A DNA stretch of 20,415 bases from a virus, in the IMG/VR virus record IMGVR_UViG_3300013133_000087, positions 1 to 20,415 of that record; one strand, given 5' to 3'. The notes under the pieces are model-generated. The model was not told the origin of the DNA and ran no database searches. It saw only the letters and a program-made list of their open reading frames with translations. Position numbers and translations under genes: made by a program. Positions 1-8,456 of this stretch are shown one piece after another (position 1 is the first letter of the stretch; every line of letters starts with the position of its first letter).

Positions 1-172
1 AATCTGCCACAATTTGCAAGACCGGCTCTTTAGCCGTATTGCTATTCACATAAAGATTATAAGCAGAAATTAGGTTCTCTTTAATAGGAACCATCACATC
101 TGATAAACTAGATGCTTCAGATTTCAAATCGTACTTCATCTCGAAGAAGCTCGCTAGTCTAATAATTTTCAT
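1..172 (-). CDS. Partial gene of unknown function (N-terminal 57 codons)
   Basis: An open frame starts at ATG 172 and runs off the left edge of the window. It begins MKIIRLASFFEMKYDLKSEA and continues with helical, mixed-charge sequence and no motif I recognise. The start lies three bases after the stop of the upstream 535-residue gene, so the two are probably cotranscribed and translationally linked. I infer a real gene from the spacing and the absence of stops; function unknown. Confidence 0.6.
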   Translation of the reverse strand, partial: MKIIRLASFFEMKYDLKSEASSLSDVMVPIKENLISAYNLYVNSNTAKEPVLQIVAD

Positions 173-175
173 ACA

Positions 176-1783
176 TTATCCGAAAATCTTGTGATTATTG
201 AAGACAGCACCTTCATATGTTTCGGCCATGCCTCTACGATATAGAGGTCGGCAATTGCCATCTTTGTCTTGGTAAATTTTATGAACTGGTAATCCTGTGT
301 GTGAGCAAATCTCGTATTGGCTGGTGCTGTTTTTAATAGCATGTGCACATTTAACAGTAGCTCCTGCTTCTTTCTTAGCAGACAAGCCGTTCAAATAAAT
401 ATGCATTCCCATTGCATGAGCCTTGGCATCTCCACAATGAGCTAATACATTTAATGCATCCTCAGCTTTCAAATAGTTTTCTTCAGCCAAAGCTACTCTG
501 AGATTGTTCAATACTTCACTTGGCTTTTGACCAGAGAATGAAGAAGCTCCAGCCGCAGCTCTAAAATCAGAGTGATTCTTGACATATAGCGCATTAATTC
601 CTTCTCGATTAAAGGAATTGACGGAACCATTGCATAACATAATTGATGGAGCCATCACCTTGCCGCCAGCAATCTTAACTGGTACCACAAATCCCACTCG
701 ACCCGCATCTAATGAGACATTATAGAACACAGTTTGGTGATCGCTCTTGCTGAGTACAACTTGAGGGTTCTTGTGGCCGTAGCTAACTAACTCACGAAGA
801 ATGCTGTCTCTGGCAATTTTTACCTTGTCAGCGCCAAAGTGCCATGAAGCTTGGCCTTGAGCTGATGTAAATTTCTCTTCGAAAGAAATAAATTCATCAG
901 ACTTGTCTAATTGAACATCGGGGCGGGCTTCTTCAGCTACCTTTTGTCCAATAATAGAATTTTGGAAAAAGTCAGACTTTCCTTGACGAGAAGCAGTTAA
1001 TTTGGTGAGCGCAATTTCTGCGTCACTCACTTCTCGGTTTTCGGAAGCGGCAGTGGTTAACACAGACAAAATGCTGGTTCCATTGATTTTTAACTTGGAA
1101 CCGGCATAATTGGTGAGGTAAGACTTAATGGCAGTATGATTGAGTTCTTGCGGCCCAACATTACCCATAAAAACAGAAGCTTCCACAATCTTATCATTGG
1201 GAGTTTCAACTGGAATAAAGAGGCTGGTCAATCCCTTAGGAGTCTCGTAATCAGCTTTAATGACTAAGAATTTTTCATTCCCATCATCAACTGTCAAAAA
1301 AACTGGCTTAAGATTCCAGGCATCTAAGCTAGATGAAACGGATCTTAAAGCTTGATTGGCCAATTTTTGTGAATACATCTTGACTGGAATACTCTTGTCA
1401 AAGACGCTGTTGAGCGCATTAGCCAAGACACCATCGGCTACTTCATATGAGCTAATCGTTTTAGCATCGTCTCTCTCCATGACTTTTGGAGTTGGAAGAT
1501 GTGAGGTTAATCCTAATTCATCTTTAAATAATTCCGCAAATTTACTATTGCGAGAATAGAGCTTATTGGCAAGAGCCTTTAAATCAGCTTTGCGAATAAA
1601 AACATTATTGTTTTCTACCATCGCACTGATCACTCTTGACATCGAGCCAATTGTTTGATCACCAGGATAGGCTTCACAAGCTCTAGCTAATTTTGTGGCA
1701 AGTAATGGTGTAGCCACTCTCTCATTATCTTCTAATGATTTGGCAAGAGAACCTACTAATTTATGTAATTTATCAAAGCTCAT
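176..1783 (-). CDS. Phage protein of unknown function, 535 aa
   Basis: A long open frame beginning MSFDKLHKLVGSLAKSL. The ATG is preceded by AGGTG at a normal distance. The N-terminal ~90 residues look helical and soluble; the middle is rich in beta-prone segments; the C-terminal ~60 residues carry several Cys and His (around CAHAIKNSTSQYEICSHTG) that could bind a metal, which is inference. No signal peptide or membrane segment is seen. It is followed within three bases by the partial gene at the left edge and preceded by the 152-residue gene, so the three probably form one operon. It could be a virion or a host-takeover protein; the sequence does not decide. Confidence 0.85.
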   Translation of the reverse strand: MSFDKLHKLVGSLAKSLEDNERVATPLLATKLARACEAYPGDQTIGSMSRVISAMVENNNVFIRKADLKALANKLYSRNSKFAELFKDELGLTSHLPTPKVMERDDAKTISSYEVADGVLANALNSVFDKSIPVKMYSQKLANQALRSVSSSLDAWNLKPVFLTVDDGNEKFLVIKADYETPKGLTSLFIPVETPNDKIVEASVFMGNVGPQELNHTAIKSYLTNYAGSKLKINGTSILSVLTTAASENREVSDAEIALTKLTASRQGKSDFFQNSIIGQKVAEEARPDVQLDKSDEFISFEEKFTSAQGQASWHFGADKVKIARDSILRELVSYGHKNPQVVLSKSDHQTVFYNVSLDAGRVGFVVPVKIAGGKVMAPSIMLCNGSVNSFNREGINALYVKNHSDFRAAAGASSFSGQKPSEVLNNLRVALAEENYLKAEDALNVLAHCGDAKAHAMGMHIYLNGLSAKKEAGATVKCAHAIKNSTSQYEICSHTGLPVHKIYQDKDGNCRPLYRRGMAETYEGAVFNNHKIFG

Positions 1784-1806
1784 TTGTGAACACCTATGCT
1801 GTGAGA

Positions 1807-2265
1807 TTAAGCTAATATTTCTGGATATTTACTTAGAATTTCTTTTTTAGTTGATTCGGGTAAACCATTGAGGAGAGCGACAACTAACTTTTTGTTATTA
1901 GCCAATTTAGCTGGCAAATATCCCTGAACCTTGGGGAGTTCGGCAGGCGGGATTCCTAACTTATCAGAGGCAACTTTAAAAATAGGATCGCCCTTGTAAG
2001 AAATATGAAGCATGCTGGCTGTTTTACTGTAAACTACATCCCAAGAAGCAGTCTTTACTTCCTCTTCTGGTTGATACAAAGCAACAATATAGTCTCCATC
2101 TTCCGCATTTTGTACTTGCCATAAATCAGCACTCTTATCACTATCTTTAAAACGAACAATATCAAAAGCGACAGTTTGAAGCTGATCTCTGACTTCGCTC
2201 AATTTATAAGCTTTCTTATAAATTTTGTTTCCCAAACTAGAGTAATCTATCTCAAATTTTGACAT
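1807..2265 (-). CDS. Phage protein of unknown function, 152 aa
   Basis: I chose the ATG at 2265 (MSKFEIDYSSLGNK) because GGAG lies five bases upstream; an in-frame ATG at 2277 would add MGDV but has no ribosome site. The N-terminal half is alpha/beta with a stretch like a small beta-barrel (DLWQVQNAEDGDYIVALYQ); the C-terminal half is Leu/Pro/Lys-rich and ends EILSKYPEILA. It directly precedes the 535-residue gene and is probably cotranscribed with it. No family recognised. Confidence 0.8.
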   Translation of the reverse strand: MSKFEIDYSSLGNKIYKKAYKLSEVRDQLQTVAFDIVRFKDSDKSADLWQVQNAEDGDYIVALYQPEEEVKTASWDVVYSKTASMLHISYKGDPIFKVASDKLGIPPAELPKVQGYLPAKLANNKKLVVALLNGLPESTKKEILSKYPEILA

Positions 2266-2465
2266 TACGTCTCCCATACCTAGATTTTTTAAAGGAATCC
2301 AGCCTCTTCTTCAAAACTATTCCTTCTTGATTTTCTTGTCTACTGCACAATACCAATAAACAAAACACGCACTTTAAGTATACTTATATTCTGTAGTATA
2401 GATAGAATCTATTCACCAATTCAATAATTTCTTGTGCTTAACAATCAACTTTCAATTAGTACCGC
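2266..2465 (-). promoter_or_regulatory. Intergenic region with a possible phage late-type promoter
   Basis: About 200 bases without a gene separate the HNH endonuclease from the 152-residue gene. On the minus strand, near 2375-2390, it reads GAATATAAGTATACTTAAAG, which contains TATAAGTA, one base from the T4-type late promoter TATAAATA, inside a short palindrome (AAGTATACTT). A sigma-like gene lies just upstream in the window. The promoter call is inference from one short match. Confidence 0.25.
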
Positions 2466-3380
2466 CTATTTTTCTATCACAACTGACTGCGTTTTCTGAA
2501 AAGCTCTTCTTTTTCTCTTATATTCAATAAAACATTCCTTACAATAGGTATCATATCCTGAAGAAGTTTTCTTATTAATCCGAAAGGTTAAAAGATCTTT
2601 GATTTGATAACATAGACCACATTCCTTAGAATTAGCCACTAAATCGTAAAATAACTCTCTCCGCTGATGTGGCTGAGCCCGCCGGACATGATATTTCTTA
2701 TCCCTTTGCTCAAGAATCGATTTTCTACGATGACATAGCGCGCAAAGAACCTGGCACTTATCAAGTTCACTTCTTAATTTTTCTAACTTGCAACTTTTTA
2801 AAGTACAAACATCATAAAGCTTAGTCGCTGGATCAATATGATCTATTTGCATATTACAAATATCATATTTCTGATGACAAAATGTACAGGTAGTATTCTT
2901 AAACCGATTGATTAAATCAATATTTCGCTGTTGATGTGGTCGATATTTCCTATGATCTCCTAAAGTTTCATTAAACCTAATATATGTTCTTTTATTATGG
3001 CATAATAAACAAACCAAATCACATTTATTAATTTCTTCTAATATTTTATCTTTAGGAACATTATCCATGACCATTCGTGAAACACTTTTAATTTTAGACC
3101 CTTTATTGGGAAGATGGTCATAATCCATACAATAAGGCTCATAAGTTTGCCCGCAATCCACACACTTCTGATGCGCTTTCAGTTGTTGAAGCCATTGAAT
3201 GCGGGCGGCTCGTCGGGCATTGGTTTTATTTCGCTTTTTTTCTAAGTTTTCCTGATACTTGGCCCTATTATATTGATTGGTACAAGATTTACACCAATTT
3301 GATAGTTCATCAGGTGACTTCTTCTGCTTATTAAATTGGTGATGCCCCTGTAATTCTCGACATCTCGTACAAACCTTCAT
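2466..3380 (-). CDS. Tandem-HNH homing-type endonuclease flanked by zinc ribbons, 304 aa
   Basis: Two HNH-like units follow each other. The first (about residues 70-130) has CVDCGQTY, MDYDHLP and later CDLVCLLCHNKR. The second (about 165-225) has CTFCHQKYD, MQIDHIDP and CQVLCALCHRRKS. Each has the CxxC...DH...CxxCH layout of zinc-stabilised HNH nucleases. The N terminus (CTRC...CKSC) and the C terminus (CGLC...CKEC) each add a further zinc ribbon, giving ribbon-HNH-HNH-ribbon. Such proteins are usually free-standing homing endonucleases in phages. It sits just downstream of the sigma-like gene, which has a GIY-YIG endonuclease on its other side. The ribosome site is weak, as is common for homing genes. 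Confidence 0.85.
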   Translation of the reverse strand: MKVCTRCRELQGHHQFNKQKKSPDELSNWCKSCTNQYNRAKYQENLEKKRNKTNARRAARIQWLQQLKAHQKCVDCGQTYEPYCMDYDHLPNKGSKIKSVSRMVMDNVPKDKILEEINKCDLVCLLCHNKRTYIRFNETLGDHRKYRPHQQRNIDLINRFKNTTCTFCHQKYDICNMQIDHIDPATKLYDVCTLKSCKLEKLRSELDKCQVLCALCHRRKSILEQRDKKYHVRRAQPHQRRELFYDLVANSKECGLCYQIKDLLTFRINKKTSSGYDTYCKECFIEYKRKRRAFQKTQSVVIEK

Positions 3381-3409
3381 CGTAATAATTATATCAAATT
3401 ATTTGATCT
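3381..3409 (-). promoter_or_regulatory. Short palindrome and -10-like box before the HNH gene
   Basis: Between the sigma-like gene and the HNH gene the minus strand reads ATCAAATAATTTGAT, a near-perfect inverted repeat, running into TATAAT at -10-like spacing from the HNH start. No convincing -35 box is seen. It may be a private promoter or operator for the endonuclease; this is inference. Confidence 0.25.
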
Positions 3410-3850
3410 TTACCACTTCTCATCTCTAACTTGTTGTATTTTTTGAAGAATATCTTTGATCGCCTGATCATTTTCGATTATTTTTCGAATTTTTTTGGTG
3501 GCCCCACCATAAATCTTCTTACCATTCTTATAGTCCACGTTACCATTTAGGCTCTTCGTAATAGAGCTTTGGTTAACATTAAGCATTTTAGCAATTTCCA
3601 TTTGGGTATAGCCATCACCATACAATCGAATCACTTCTCGTTGTCTTGGTGTCAAGAGAGTATCGACAACTCGCCAAAACTCTTTTTTCAATTGTTCCTC
3701 TAACTCAATTAGATCTTCACTATATTCAAATGGATTTAAACGAGCAGAGATACTATCTTCATTGCAAAATGACTCTAGCATTTCGTTAGAGCAGGCGGTT
3801 TCGAGCAAAACCCATTGATAATGGTCTGAGCGGTTCTTTCTTTTTTCCAT
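3410..3850 (-). CDS. Sigma-70 region-4-type protein, likely phage sigma factor, 146 aa
   Basis: Residues about 66-101 (LTPRQREVIRLYGDGYTQME followed by IAKMLNVNQSSITKSL) are a clear sigma region-4 helix-turn-helix, followed by an NGNVDYKNGKKIYGG insert seen in phage relatives and a basic tail. The N-terminal ~60 residues are acidic and lack recognisable regions 1-2, so this is a reduced sigma factor of the size of phage late sigma proteins such as T4 gp55, although homology to gp55 is not shown here. GAGG seven bases before ATG 3850 sets the start. It would redirect host RNA polymerase to phage promoters. Homing endonuclease genes lie on both sides. Confidence 0.75.
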   Translation of the reverse strand: MEKRKNRSDHYQWVLLETACSNEMLESFCNEDSISARLNPFEYSEDLIELEEQLKKEFWRVVDTLLTPRQREVIRLYGDGYTQMEIAKMLNVNQSSITKSLNGNVDYKNGKKIYGGATKKIRKIIENDQAIKDILQKIQQVRDEKW

Positions 3851-3852
3851 AA

Positions 3853-4566
3853 TTAAACCTCACTGTGATATGTGTATCGGTGAACAATATTAAAAATACA
3901 ATCCTGTGAGAGACCATATTTTAACCCCAATTGTTTTTGGGTATAAGAACCGCTTTCATATTCTCTTCTTATTTGCTCAGCTTGTTCAAAAGTTAACTTT
4001 CTATTAACTGGAATCTGTCCTTGATGACTTTCCGAAAGCTTCTTCTTATGTTCCTCTGACAGAACTCTTCCTGTCAATGAGCCAGAGATCCGCTTTCGAT
4101 GTTCATCGGAAAACTTTTTACCTAAATTGGTCCCAATTTTACCAAGAGAGGCTTTTGAGATATTTTCCTTCCATTCTTTGGGTAGTTTTTTTTCCTTCAG
4201 CCAGCCAGGATGGCTCTGATAGTGCTTTTTTAAACTTTCCGTAATCTTTTTCTGAATTTCCGGAGTGCGTGGCGTGCTATTCCCACCCGCTGAAATATTA
4301 TAACCATTTAATGGATTACGTGACTGAAATTGTTCAATAATATTTTCCTCTGCTTGATCGGCAGCCTCTTGATCTAAGCAGGTCGCAATAATCTCAAAAT
4401 GAAAATTATCAATATGATATTTGGCCATGGCTTTGGTGATGATTTGCCTGCCACGACTATATTTGGCACTCGACTTATGTTGAGACCATCTTAAATTTGG
4501 ATTGTTGGTTTGCCCAATATAGATTTTTTGATTTATATTGTTGCTGATTTTGTAGATAAAATGCAT
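3853..4566 (-). CDS. GIY-YIG homing endonuclease with NUMOD3 motifs, 237 aa
   Basis: The N terminus has the GIY-YIG pair in the form FIYKI (residues 3-7) and KIYIGQT (14-20), the conserved Arg near residue 26, and the Glu region AEENIIEQF, ending NGYNISAGGN. After residue ~100 come three NUMOD3-type DNA-contact motifs (one beginning TPEIQKKITESLKKH, then KKFSDEHRKRISGSLTG and LSEEHKKKLSESHQG), then a C-terminal helix-turn-helix (FEQAEQIRREYESGSYTQKQ). This is the T4 SegA/I-TevI-like arrangement of a free-standing homing nuclease. Its stop is two bases from the sigma-like gene's start, and its ribosome site is weak. Confidence 0.92.
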   Translation of the reverse strand: MHFIYKISNNINQKIYIGQTNNPNLRWSQHKSSAKYSRGRQIITKAMAKYHIDNFHFEIIATCLDQEAADQAEENIIEQFQSRNPLNGYNISAGGNSTPRTPEIQKKITESLKKHYQSHPGWLKEKKLPKEWKENISKASLGKIGTNLGKKFSDEHRKRISGSLTGRVLSEEHKKKLSESHQGQIPVNRKLTFEQAEQIRREYESGSYTQKQLGLKYGLSQDCIFNIVHRYTYHSEV

Positions 4567-4627
4567 ATCAAAAGTGTCTTGAGATGCAGTAATATATAAC
4601 GAACAGCTACATTAATTATCAAGAATC

Positions 4628-5386
4628 CTAATCTTTCACCAACAATGAAATAGTTCCTTCTCCGGATAAAGAGAAGTAATCATCGATATCCTTATATGGA
4701 TCTGGCAAATAAAAATTCTGAATGTTGGCAAACTCACCGAACTTATTGGTAATCATTTTTCTGCCCTTCTCTCCGGCAGAGTCATTGTCAAGTAGTAAGA
4801 AGAAATTATTGGTATATCGACTTAAGATTGCAAATTGATAACTTGACATACTGGATGTTCCCAACCCAACAATATTCTTAAATCCCTTCTCCACCGCCTT
4901 AATAACATCAAACTGACCTTCGACAATATAAACACAGTTCTGCTCAATAATGTCTTTTTTATTTTCATATAATCCAAATAAGAATTGATTCTTCTTAAAA
5001 TCTTTTGTATATTTATATTTAGAAATACCTTTGGCTGATCTTTCACTCTCATTTAACAGAGTGCGACCAATTAAACCGGCAACTCGCCCATAGGTATCTC
5101 GAAATGGAATAATTAATGGATAATCTTCAAAGTAACAAAAATTGACGGAGCGCGGACCCAAAGAGTCCTCAATCATCTTAGAGTAGATGAGATGATTATT
5201 TTGAAGATAATGCTCTCCAACCAGATCGGTTAAGACTTGAAGGTTATTGACGGATGGGAAATAACCAAAGCCAAACCTCTCTTGACTTTCTTGATTAACT
5301 CTAGAGTTTAGATAATCTCGGCAAGGCTCGGCATCTGGGAAATGATGCAACAGATAGTTGCACGAATCAACAATTTGATCTAACAT
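4628..5386 (-). CDS. DNA primase catalytic core (Toprim), 252 aa
   Basis: The protein has a DnaG-type RNA-polymerase core: PFRD at residues 94-97 and GRVAGLIGRTL around 100-110, then a Toprim fold with the catalytic Glu in VEGQFD (E156, D160) and the metal-binding pair in LLLDNDSAG (D200, D202). It would make RNA primers for lagging-strand synthesis. It is short: the N-terminal zinc-binding domain and the C-terminal helicase-interaction domain of bacterial DnaG are missing. The gene immediately upstream encodes a separate protein with two zinc ribbons. AGAAAG precedes ATG 5386. Confidence 0.9.
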   Translation of the reverse strand: MLDQIVDSCNYLLHHFPDAEPCRDYLNSRVNQESQERFGFGYFPSVNNLQVLTDLVGEHYLQNNHLIYSKMIEDSLGPRSVNFCYFEDYPLIIPFRDTYGRVAGLIGRTLLNESERSAKGISKYKYTKDFKKNQFLFGLYENKKDIIEQNCVYIVEGQFDVIKAVEKGFKNIVGLGTSSMSSYQFAILSRYTNNFFLLLDNDSAGEKGRKMITNKFGEFANIQNFYLPDPYKDIDDYFSLSGEGTISLLVKD

Positions 5387-5396
5387 AGATAACTTT

Positions 5397-5735
5397 CTAA
5401 ATATCTTTGTTTGCTAACTTCAGCTTTTCTTTTAACATATTCTTGAAGATTGGGGATAGATTATTCAATGGCCCCGAGCAGTGACCACAGACAACTTCAC
5501 CATTGACTATTTTGGGACGCTCTTCTCTTCCACAAACATTGCATTTAACAGCAAAGGAAGTATTGCTTTTTTGCTTAAACTGCTTCGAACTTTTCATTTG
5601 CATCTTAGCAAAATGCGTCAGATTAGAAATCTCTCCATGACAAAGAGAACAGTAAACCTTATCATTTTGAGGATCGATATAAGGTTCTTGAATTTTTCCG
5701 CAACCTTTATTATTACAATGTGTTGAAAAAGCCAT
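5397..5735 (-). CDS. Double zinc-ribbon protein, 112 aa
   Basis: Two zinc ribbons are visible: HCNNKGCGK with YCSLCHGE, and KCNVCGREERP with VCGHCSGP. Between them is a basic linker, and a Lys-rich helix ends the protein. AAGG six bases before ATG 5735 sets the start. The stop is ten bases from the primase start. Because that primase lacks its zinc domain, this protein could supply the DNA-reading zinc module in trans; that is inference from position and composition. It could instead be an unrelated small zinc protein. Confidence 0.8.
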   Translation of the reverse strand: MAFSTHCNNKGCGKIQEPYIDPQNDKVYCSLCHGEISNLTHFAKMQMKSSKQFKQKSNTSFAVKCNVCGREERPKIVNGEVVCGHCSGPLNNLSPIFKNMLKEKLKLANKDI

Positions 5736-5743
5736 GATAAACC

Positions 5744-6709
5744 TTAATTTGATAAGTAGTTAATGAGCTGGTCTAACTGTTGAGGATATTCAACATTCAG
5801 AATGACTCGATGATTTCCCATGCCATTCACTCCTGACTTAGGGATAGTTACTTCATCTTTATTTTTAGATGCGGGTTTAATGTCAATTGACTTTGGACCG
5901 AGCACTGTATTAACCGATTTCGTACATCCTTGCAAAGCTTCCAACAAAGAAATTTTGGTTTCAGAAACTACATTCTGACCATCTAATGACATTTCTGGGT
6001 CTGAATCTACGTTCAGGTGGAGATGGGCATCTGTATATTGATCGATAGGTCCGAAGCAGGAAACAAAGTTCCCCATTCCACTTAATCTTAAGATATTATT
6101 GTTCTGAACGCCGCCTGGAATATTAACACTGACTGAGCTTTCAGCATCTAATGTTCCTTTCGATTGGCATTTTTGACAATTTTGAGATTGGGTGGCGCCT
6201 CGACATTTGCTGCAAGTGCTAACAAACATCATGTTACCTTGCCGACCAACGACCTTCCCTTTTCCCTGACAAACATCGCAACCATTTGAGATCGCAAATT
6301 TTCCATTCCCATTGCAATCTTGGCATTTAACTTTTCTATTGAATTTGAGTTCTCTTTTAGTCCCTAAGATAGATTCTTTAAATGAGATTTGAGTAAAGAG
6401 AGTGACTGGCTCAGCGGGATGAATCATCTGCTGACGACCTGCACCGAACTGATCATTGAATCCAGAAAAGATATCTTGATTAAATCCAGAGAATGGATTA
6501 AAGTCCGGCTGTTCTTCCCGATCGGTGCTCTTGCCGGAAGAAACAATTTGATAAGCTTCATTAATCTTTTTGAACTGATCTTCCGCTCCTGGGTCTTTGT
6601 TTCTGTCAGGATGAAACTCCATCGTTAATTTACGATATTGTTTCTTGGCCTCTTCTGGGGTAGCTGAGGGTGAGATTCCTAAAACGCTATAAGCTTCATT
6701 TAATTTCAT
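5744..6709 (-). CDS. dnaJ: DnaJ-type Hsp40 co-chaperone, 321 aa
   Basis: A full type I DnaJ layout is present: J domain with HPD at residues 33-35; a Gly/Phe-rich stretch at about 70-95; a zinc domain with four CxxC units (CQDCNGNGK, CDVCQGKGK, CSKCRGATQ, CQKCQSKGT); and a C-terminal substrate-binding region. It stimulates DnaK ATPase. It is somewhat shorter than bacterial DnaJ (about 370-380 residues). In phages such proteins may remodel replication complexes or help virion assembly; position among replication genes favours the former, which is inference. Its ATG overlaps the stop of the RuvC gene (ATGA), so the two are translationally coupled. Confidence 0.95.
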   Translation of the reverse strand: MKLNEAYSVLGISPSATPEEAKKQYRKLTMEFHPDRNKDPGAEDQFKKINEAYQIVSSGKSTDREEQPDFNPFSGFNQDIFSGFNDQFGAGRQQMIHPAEPVTLFTQISFKESILGTKRELKFNRKVKCQDCNGNGKFAISNGCDVCQGKGKVVGRQGNMMFVSTCSKCRGATQSQNCQKCQSKGTLDAESSVSVNIPGGVQNNNILRLSGMGNFVSCFGPIDQYTDAHLHLNVDSDPEMSLDGQNVVSETKISLLEALQGCTKSVNTVLGPKSIDIKPASKNKDEVTIPKSGVNGMGNHRVILNVEYPQQLDQLINYLSN

Positions 6710-7266
6710 TTTTTCTTTCTCTTGATACGATTGGTCAGGACCATCGCATAATAAAGTGAAACGGCAATCCCATCAGCTATATCGTAGCTTTCGACTTTAA
6801 TGGCGCCCTTTTTCTTGCCCTTCGCAGTCCACTCATAGGGAAAGGTAATATTTAGATGTTTCGCGACAAGCTCTGGCATATCTTCTTTTTTTGGAAGATT
6901 TTTTTGCATTTTTAAGCCATGCCGAATTGACATGACATTGAACAACTCGGGTGAATGTTTTAAATAATCAAAGGCACATAAACAAACCATTCGATTAAAA
7001 GTAGTAAGCATAATAATAGTTTTGGCCGAACTCTTTCCTTGCATAAATTGAATAATATCTTCAATTCCAATATAATTGGGCTGATATGTTTCAATGATAT
7101 TCTTGACGTGATCTCTCGTATCAACAATTCTTTCAATTAAAGAACCTTTTTTAATCGGCTTTAAGAAGCCGGCCTTAACGAGAGAGATGTTTTTATCATC
7201 ATCAATATCTAAAACTGAGTATCCAATGCAAGATGAAGAAATATCAAATCCTAAAACTCTTTTCAT
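6706..7266 (-). CDS. RuvC-like Holliday junction resolvase, 186 aa
   Basis: The RNase H-like fold of RuvC is recognisable from its acidic residues: D8 in LGFDISSSCIGYSVLD, E69 in YIGIEDI, and the pair D162/D165 in YDIADGIAVS. The C terminus is very basic (NRIKRKKK). It would cleave branched recombination intermediates before packaging. It lies just downstream of a strong terminator that separates it from the ssDNA-binding protein gene and is coupled to the DnaJ gene by a four-base overlap. Confidence 0.9.
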   Translation of the reverse strand: MKRVLGFDISSSCIGYSVLDIDDDKNISLVKAGFLKPIKKGSLIERIVDTRDHVKNIIETYQPNYIGIEDIIQFMQGKSSAKTIIMLTTFNRMVCLCAFDYLKHSPELFNVMSIRHGLKMQKNLPKKEDMPELVAKHLNITFPYEWTAKGKKKGAIKVESYDIADGIAVSLYYAMVLTNRIKRKKK

Positions 7267-7302
7267 ATTTTTTTGGTTAAATATTAGTATTCTAGCGGAA
7301 AC

Positions 7303-7331
7303 AAAAAAGGTGAGTTATTAACTCACCTTTT
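7303..7331 (-). terminator. Rho-independent terminator after the ssDNA-binding protein gene
   Basis: On the minus strand AAAGGTGAGTT, loop AAT, AACTCACCTTT form a perfect hairpin followed by a T run (TTTTTTG). The arms also carry A/T tracts on the other side, so it may work in both directions. It lies between the ssDNA-binding protein stop and the RuvC start and probably lets the abundant binding protein be expressed apart from the genes downstream. Confidence 0.88.
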
Positions 7332-7354
7332 ATCGTGCTATTTACTGCATTGTT

Positions 7355-8080
7355 TTACTGAGAGTCATCACTGTATGATGGGAATGATTCATCCATATCC
7401 TCATCATCAGTCATGCTAACAGCTGGAGCTTTAGCGGCAACCTTTGGAGCTGGTTTTTTAGCAGCATTGGCTGGGCCGGCTGGGGCGGCTGGGGCGGCTC
7501 CTTCGCCAACTCCATTAATCTTATCCATTCTCTTTTGGACGAGATCAGCAGTTGGTGGGGTGACACGACGCTTCAAGTCATCAAAGTCAACATTGTCTTT
7601 GATTTGTTGTTCAGCGGCTGAGAGCGGTTCTTTAGAAATTGGTTGTACTGAGTAGTAACCAGTCGCTCCACCGTTCTTATCAACAATGATATCAATGTCG
7701 TATTTAGTTGGGTCTCCCCAACGTTGAGTATTTCGTGCTAACTTTCTAATTTGAGAGAAGACGGCATATGAAACGTCTAAAATCTTATATGCTCCACCCT
7801 TTCTAGAAATTACGCCGAGTAACCAGCGAGGCTTTGCTTTGTCTCCCATTTCACACAATGGGCAGCTGCCATGAATCGATGAACAAAGAACTTTCTGTCC
7901 GTATCCAGGATCTCCCTCTTTCTTATACTTATGGACAAGATATTGAAATGGCTGGGTAATTAAGCGCATTTCATTGGATCCTTCTTCTAAACGAAGAAAT
8001 AAATCTTTGCTATTTGTATTTTTCTTGGTATCGCCACCAAAAACGTCATCATTCCAACCGATTTCACCGAATGTAGTCAT
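7355..8080 (-). CDS. gp32-like single-stranded DNA-binding protein, 241 aa
   Basis: The N-terminal basic/acidic segment leads into an OB-fold-like core containing a zinc knuckle (LCSSIHGSCPLCEMG, residues about 65-79: C66, H70, C73, C76). A linker rich in Ala, Pro and Lys begins near residue 195, and the last ~20 residues are strongly acidic (TDDEDMDESF). That is the plan of T4 gp32: cooperative ssDNA binding plus an acidic tail that recruits replication and recombination partners. AAGGAG before ATG 8080 is a strong ribosome site, in keeping with high expression. A terminator follows the gene. Confidence 0.9.
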   Translation of the reverse strand: MTTFGEIGWNDDVFGGDTKKNTNSKDLFLRLEEGSNEMRLITQPFQYLVHKYKKEGDPGYGQKVLCSSIHGSCPLCEMGDKAKPRWLLGVISRKGGAYKILDVSYAVFSQIRKLARNTQRWGDPTKYDIDIIVDKNGGATGYYSVQPISKEPLSAAEQQIKDNVDFDDLKRRVTPPTADLVQKRMDKINGVGEGAAPAAPAGPANAAKKPAPKVAAKAPAVSMTDDEDMDESFPSYSDDSQ

Positions 8081-8159
8081 ATTTTTCTCCTTGTTTTTTA
8101 TCTACTGTACACTATGTACTTTTTCTTTTAACAAAATCTGACTATGATATTATCTCTTT
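8081..8159 (-). promoter_or_regulatory. Leader of the ssDNA-binding protein gene with a small palindrome
   Basis: The 79-base gap holds AAGGAG before the start codon and, further up, GTACATAGTGTAC, a five-base inverted repeat around TAG that could be an operator. No clear -35/-10 pair is seen. Autoregulation by the encoded protein, as in T4 gene 32, is possible but unsupported here. Confidence 0.25.
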
Positions 8160-8456
8160 TTACGAATTTTTTAGTGAAAATTTCACTAATCTAGTTCTAT
8201 TTCGATCTGTCGCTCTACTAAACTTGACGCTAATCCCTCGATTACGAAGACGATTAACTACCCGATTAATAACTACTCGAAGAGCAGATGAGCTTCTAGG
8301 CATAAAAGTTCTAGTTTCTCTATTCATACTAACACGTAATGCTGAGCTTAACCCAGTCATTGTTCCAGTCCAACTTCTCCTTGTACTAACAAAGGCAGAA
8401 ATGCCGTTAAAAATTAATTCATCAGAAGTCGATTCTTTCTTACTATTAAATGTCAT
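8160..8456 (-). CDS. Small basic phage protein of unknown function, 98 aa
   Basis: The protein begins MTFNSKKESTSDELIFNG and becomes very Arg-rich, with two similar segments (SSALRVSMNRE and SSALRVVINRVVNRLRNRG) that look like an internal duplication. It could bind nucleic acid; that is inference from charge. Start choice is unusual: the leader contains AAAGGGAATAACATG directly followed by AAAGGGAATAATATG, so there are two equivalent ribosome sites and starts (8471 and 8456), differing by five residues. It lies between the recombinase operon and the ssDNA-binding protein gene. Confidence 0.65.
   Translation of the reverse strand: MTFNSKKESTSDELIFNGISAFVSTRRSWTGTMTGLSSALRVSMNRETRTFMPRSSSALRVVINRVVNRLRNRGISVKFSRATDRNRTRLVKFSLKNS

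Noticed and set aside
7413-7655. Plus-strand hydrophobic frame opposite the ssDNA-binding protein gene
   Set aside because: Shadow of the Ala/Pro-rich linker; no ribosome site and no operon context.
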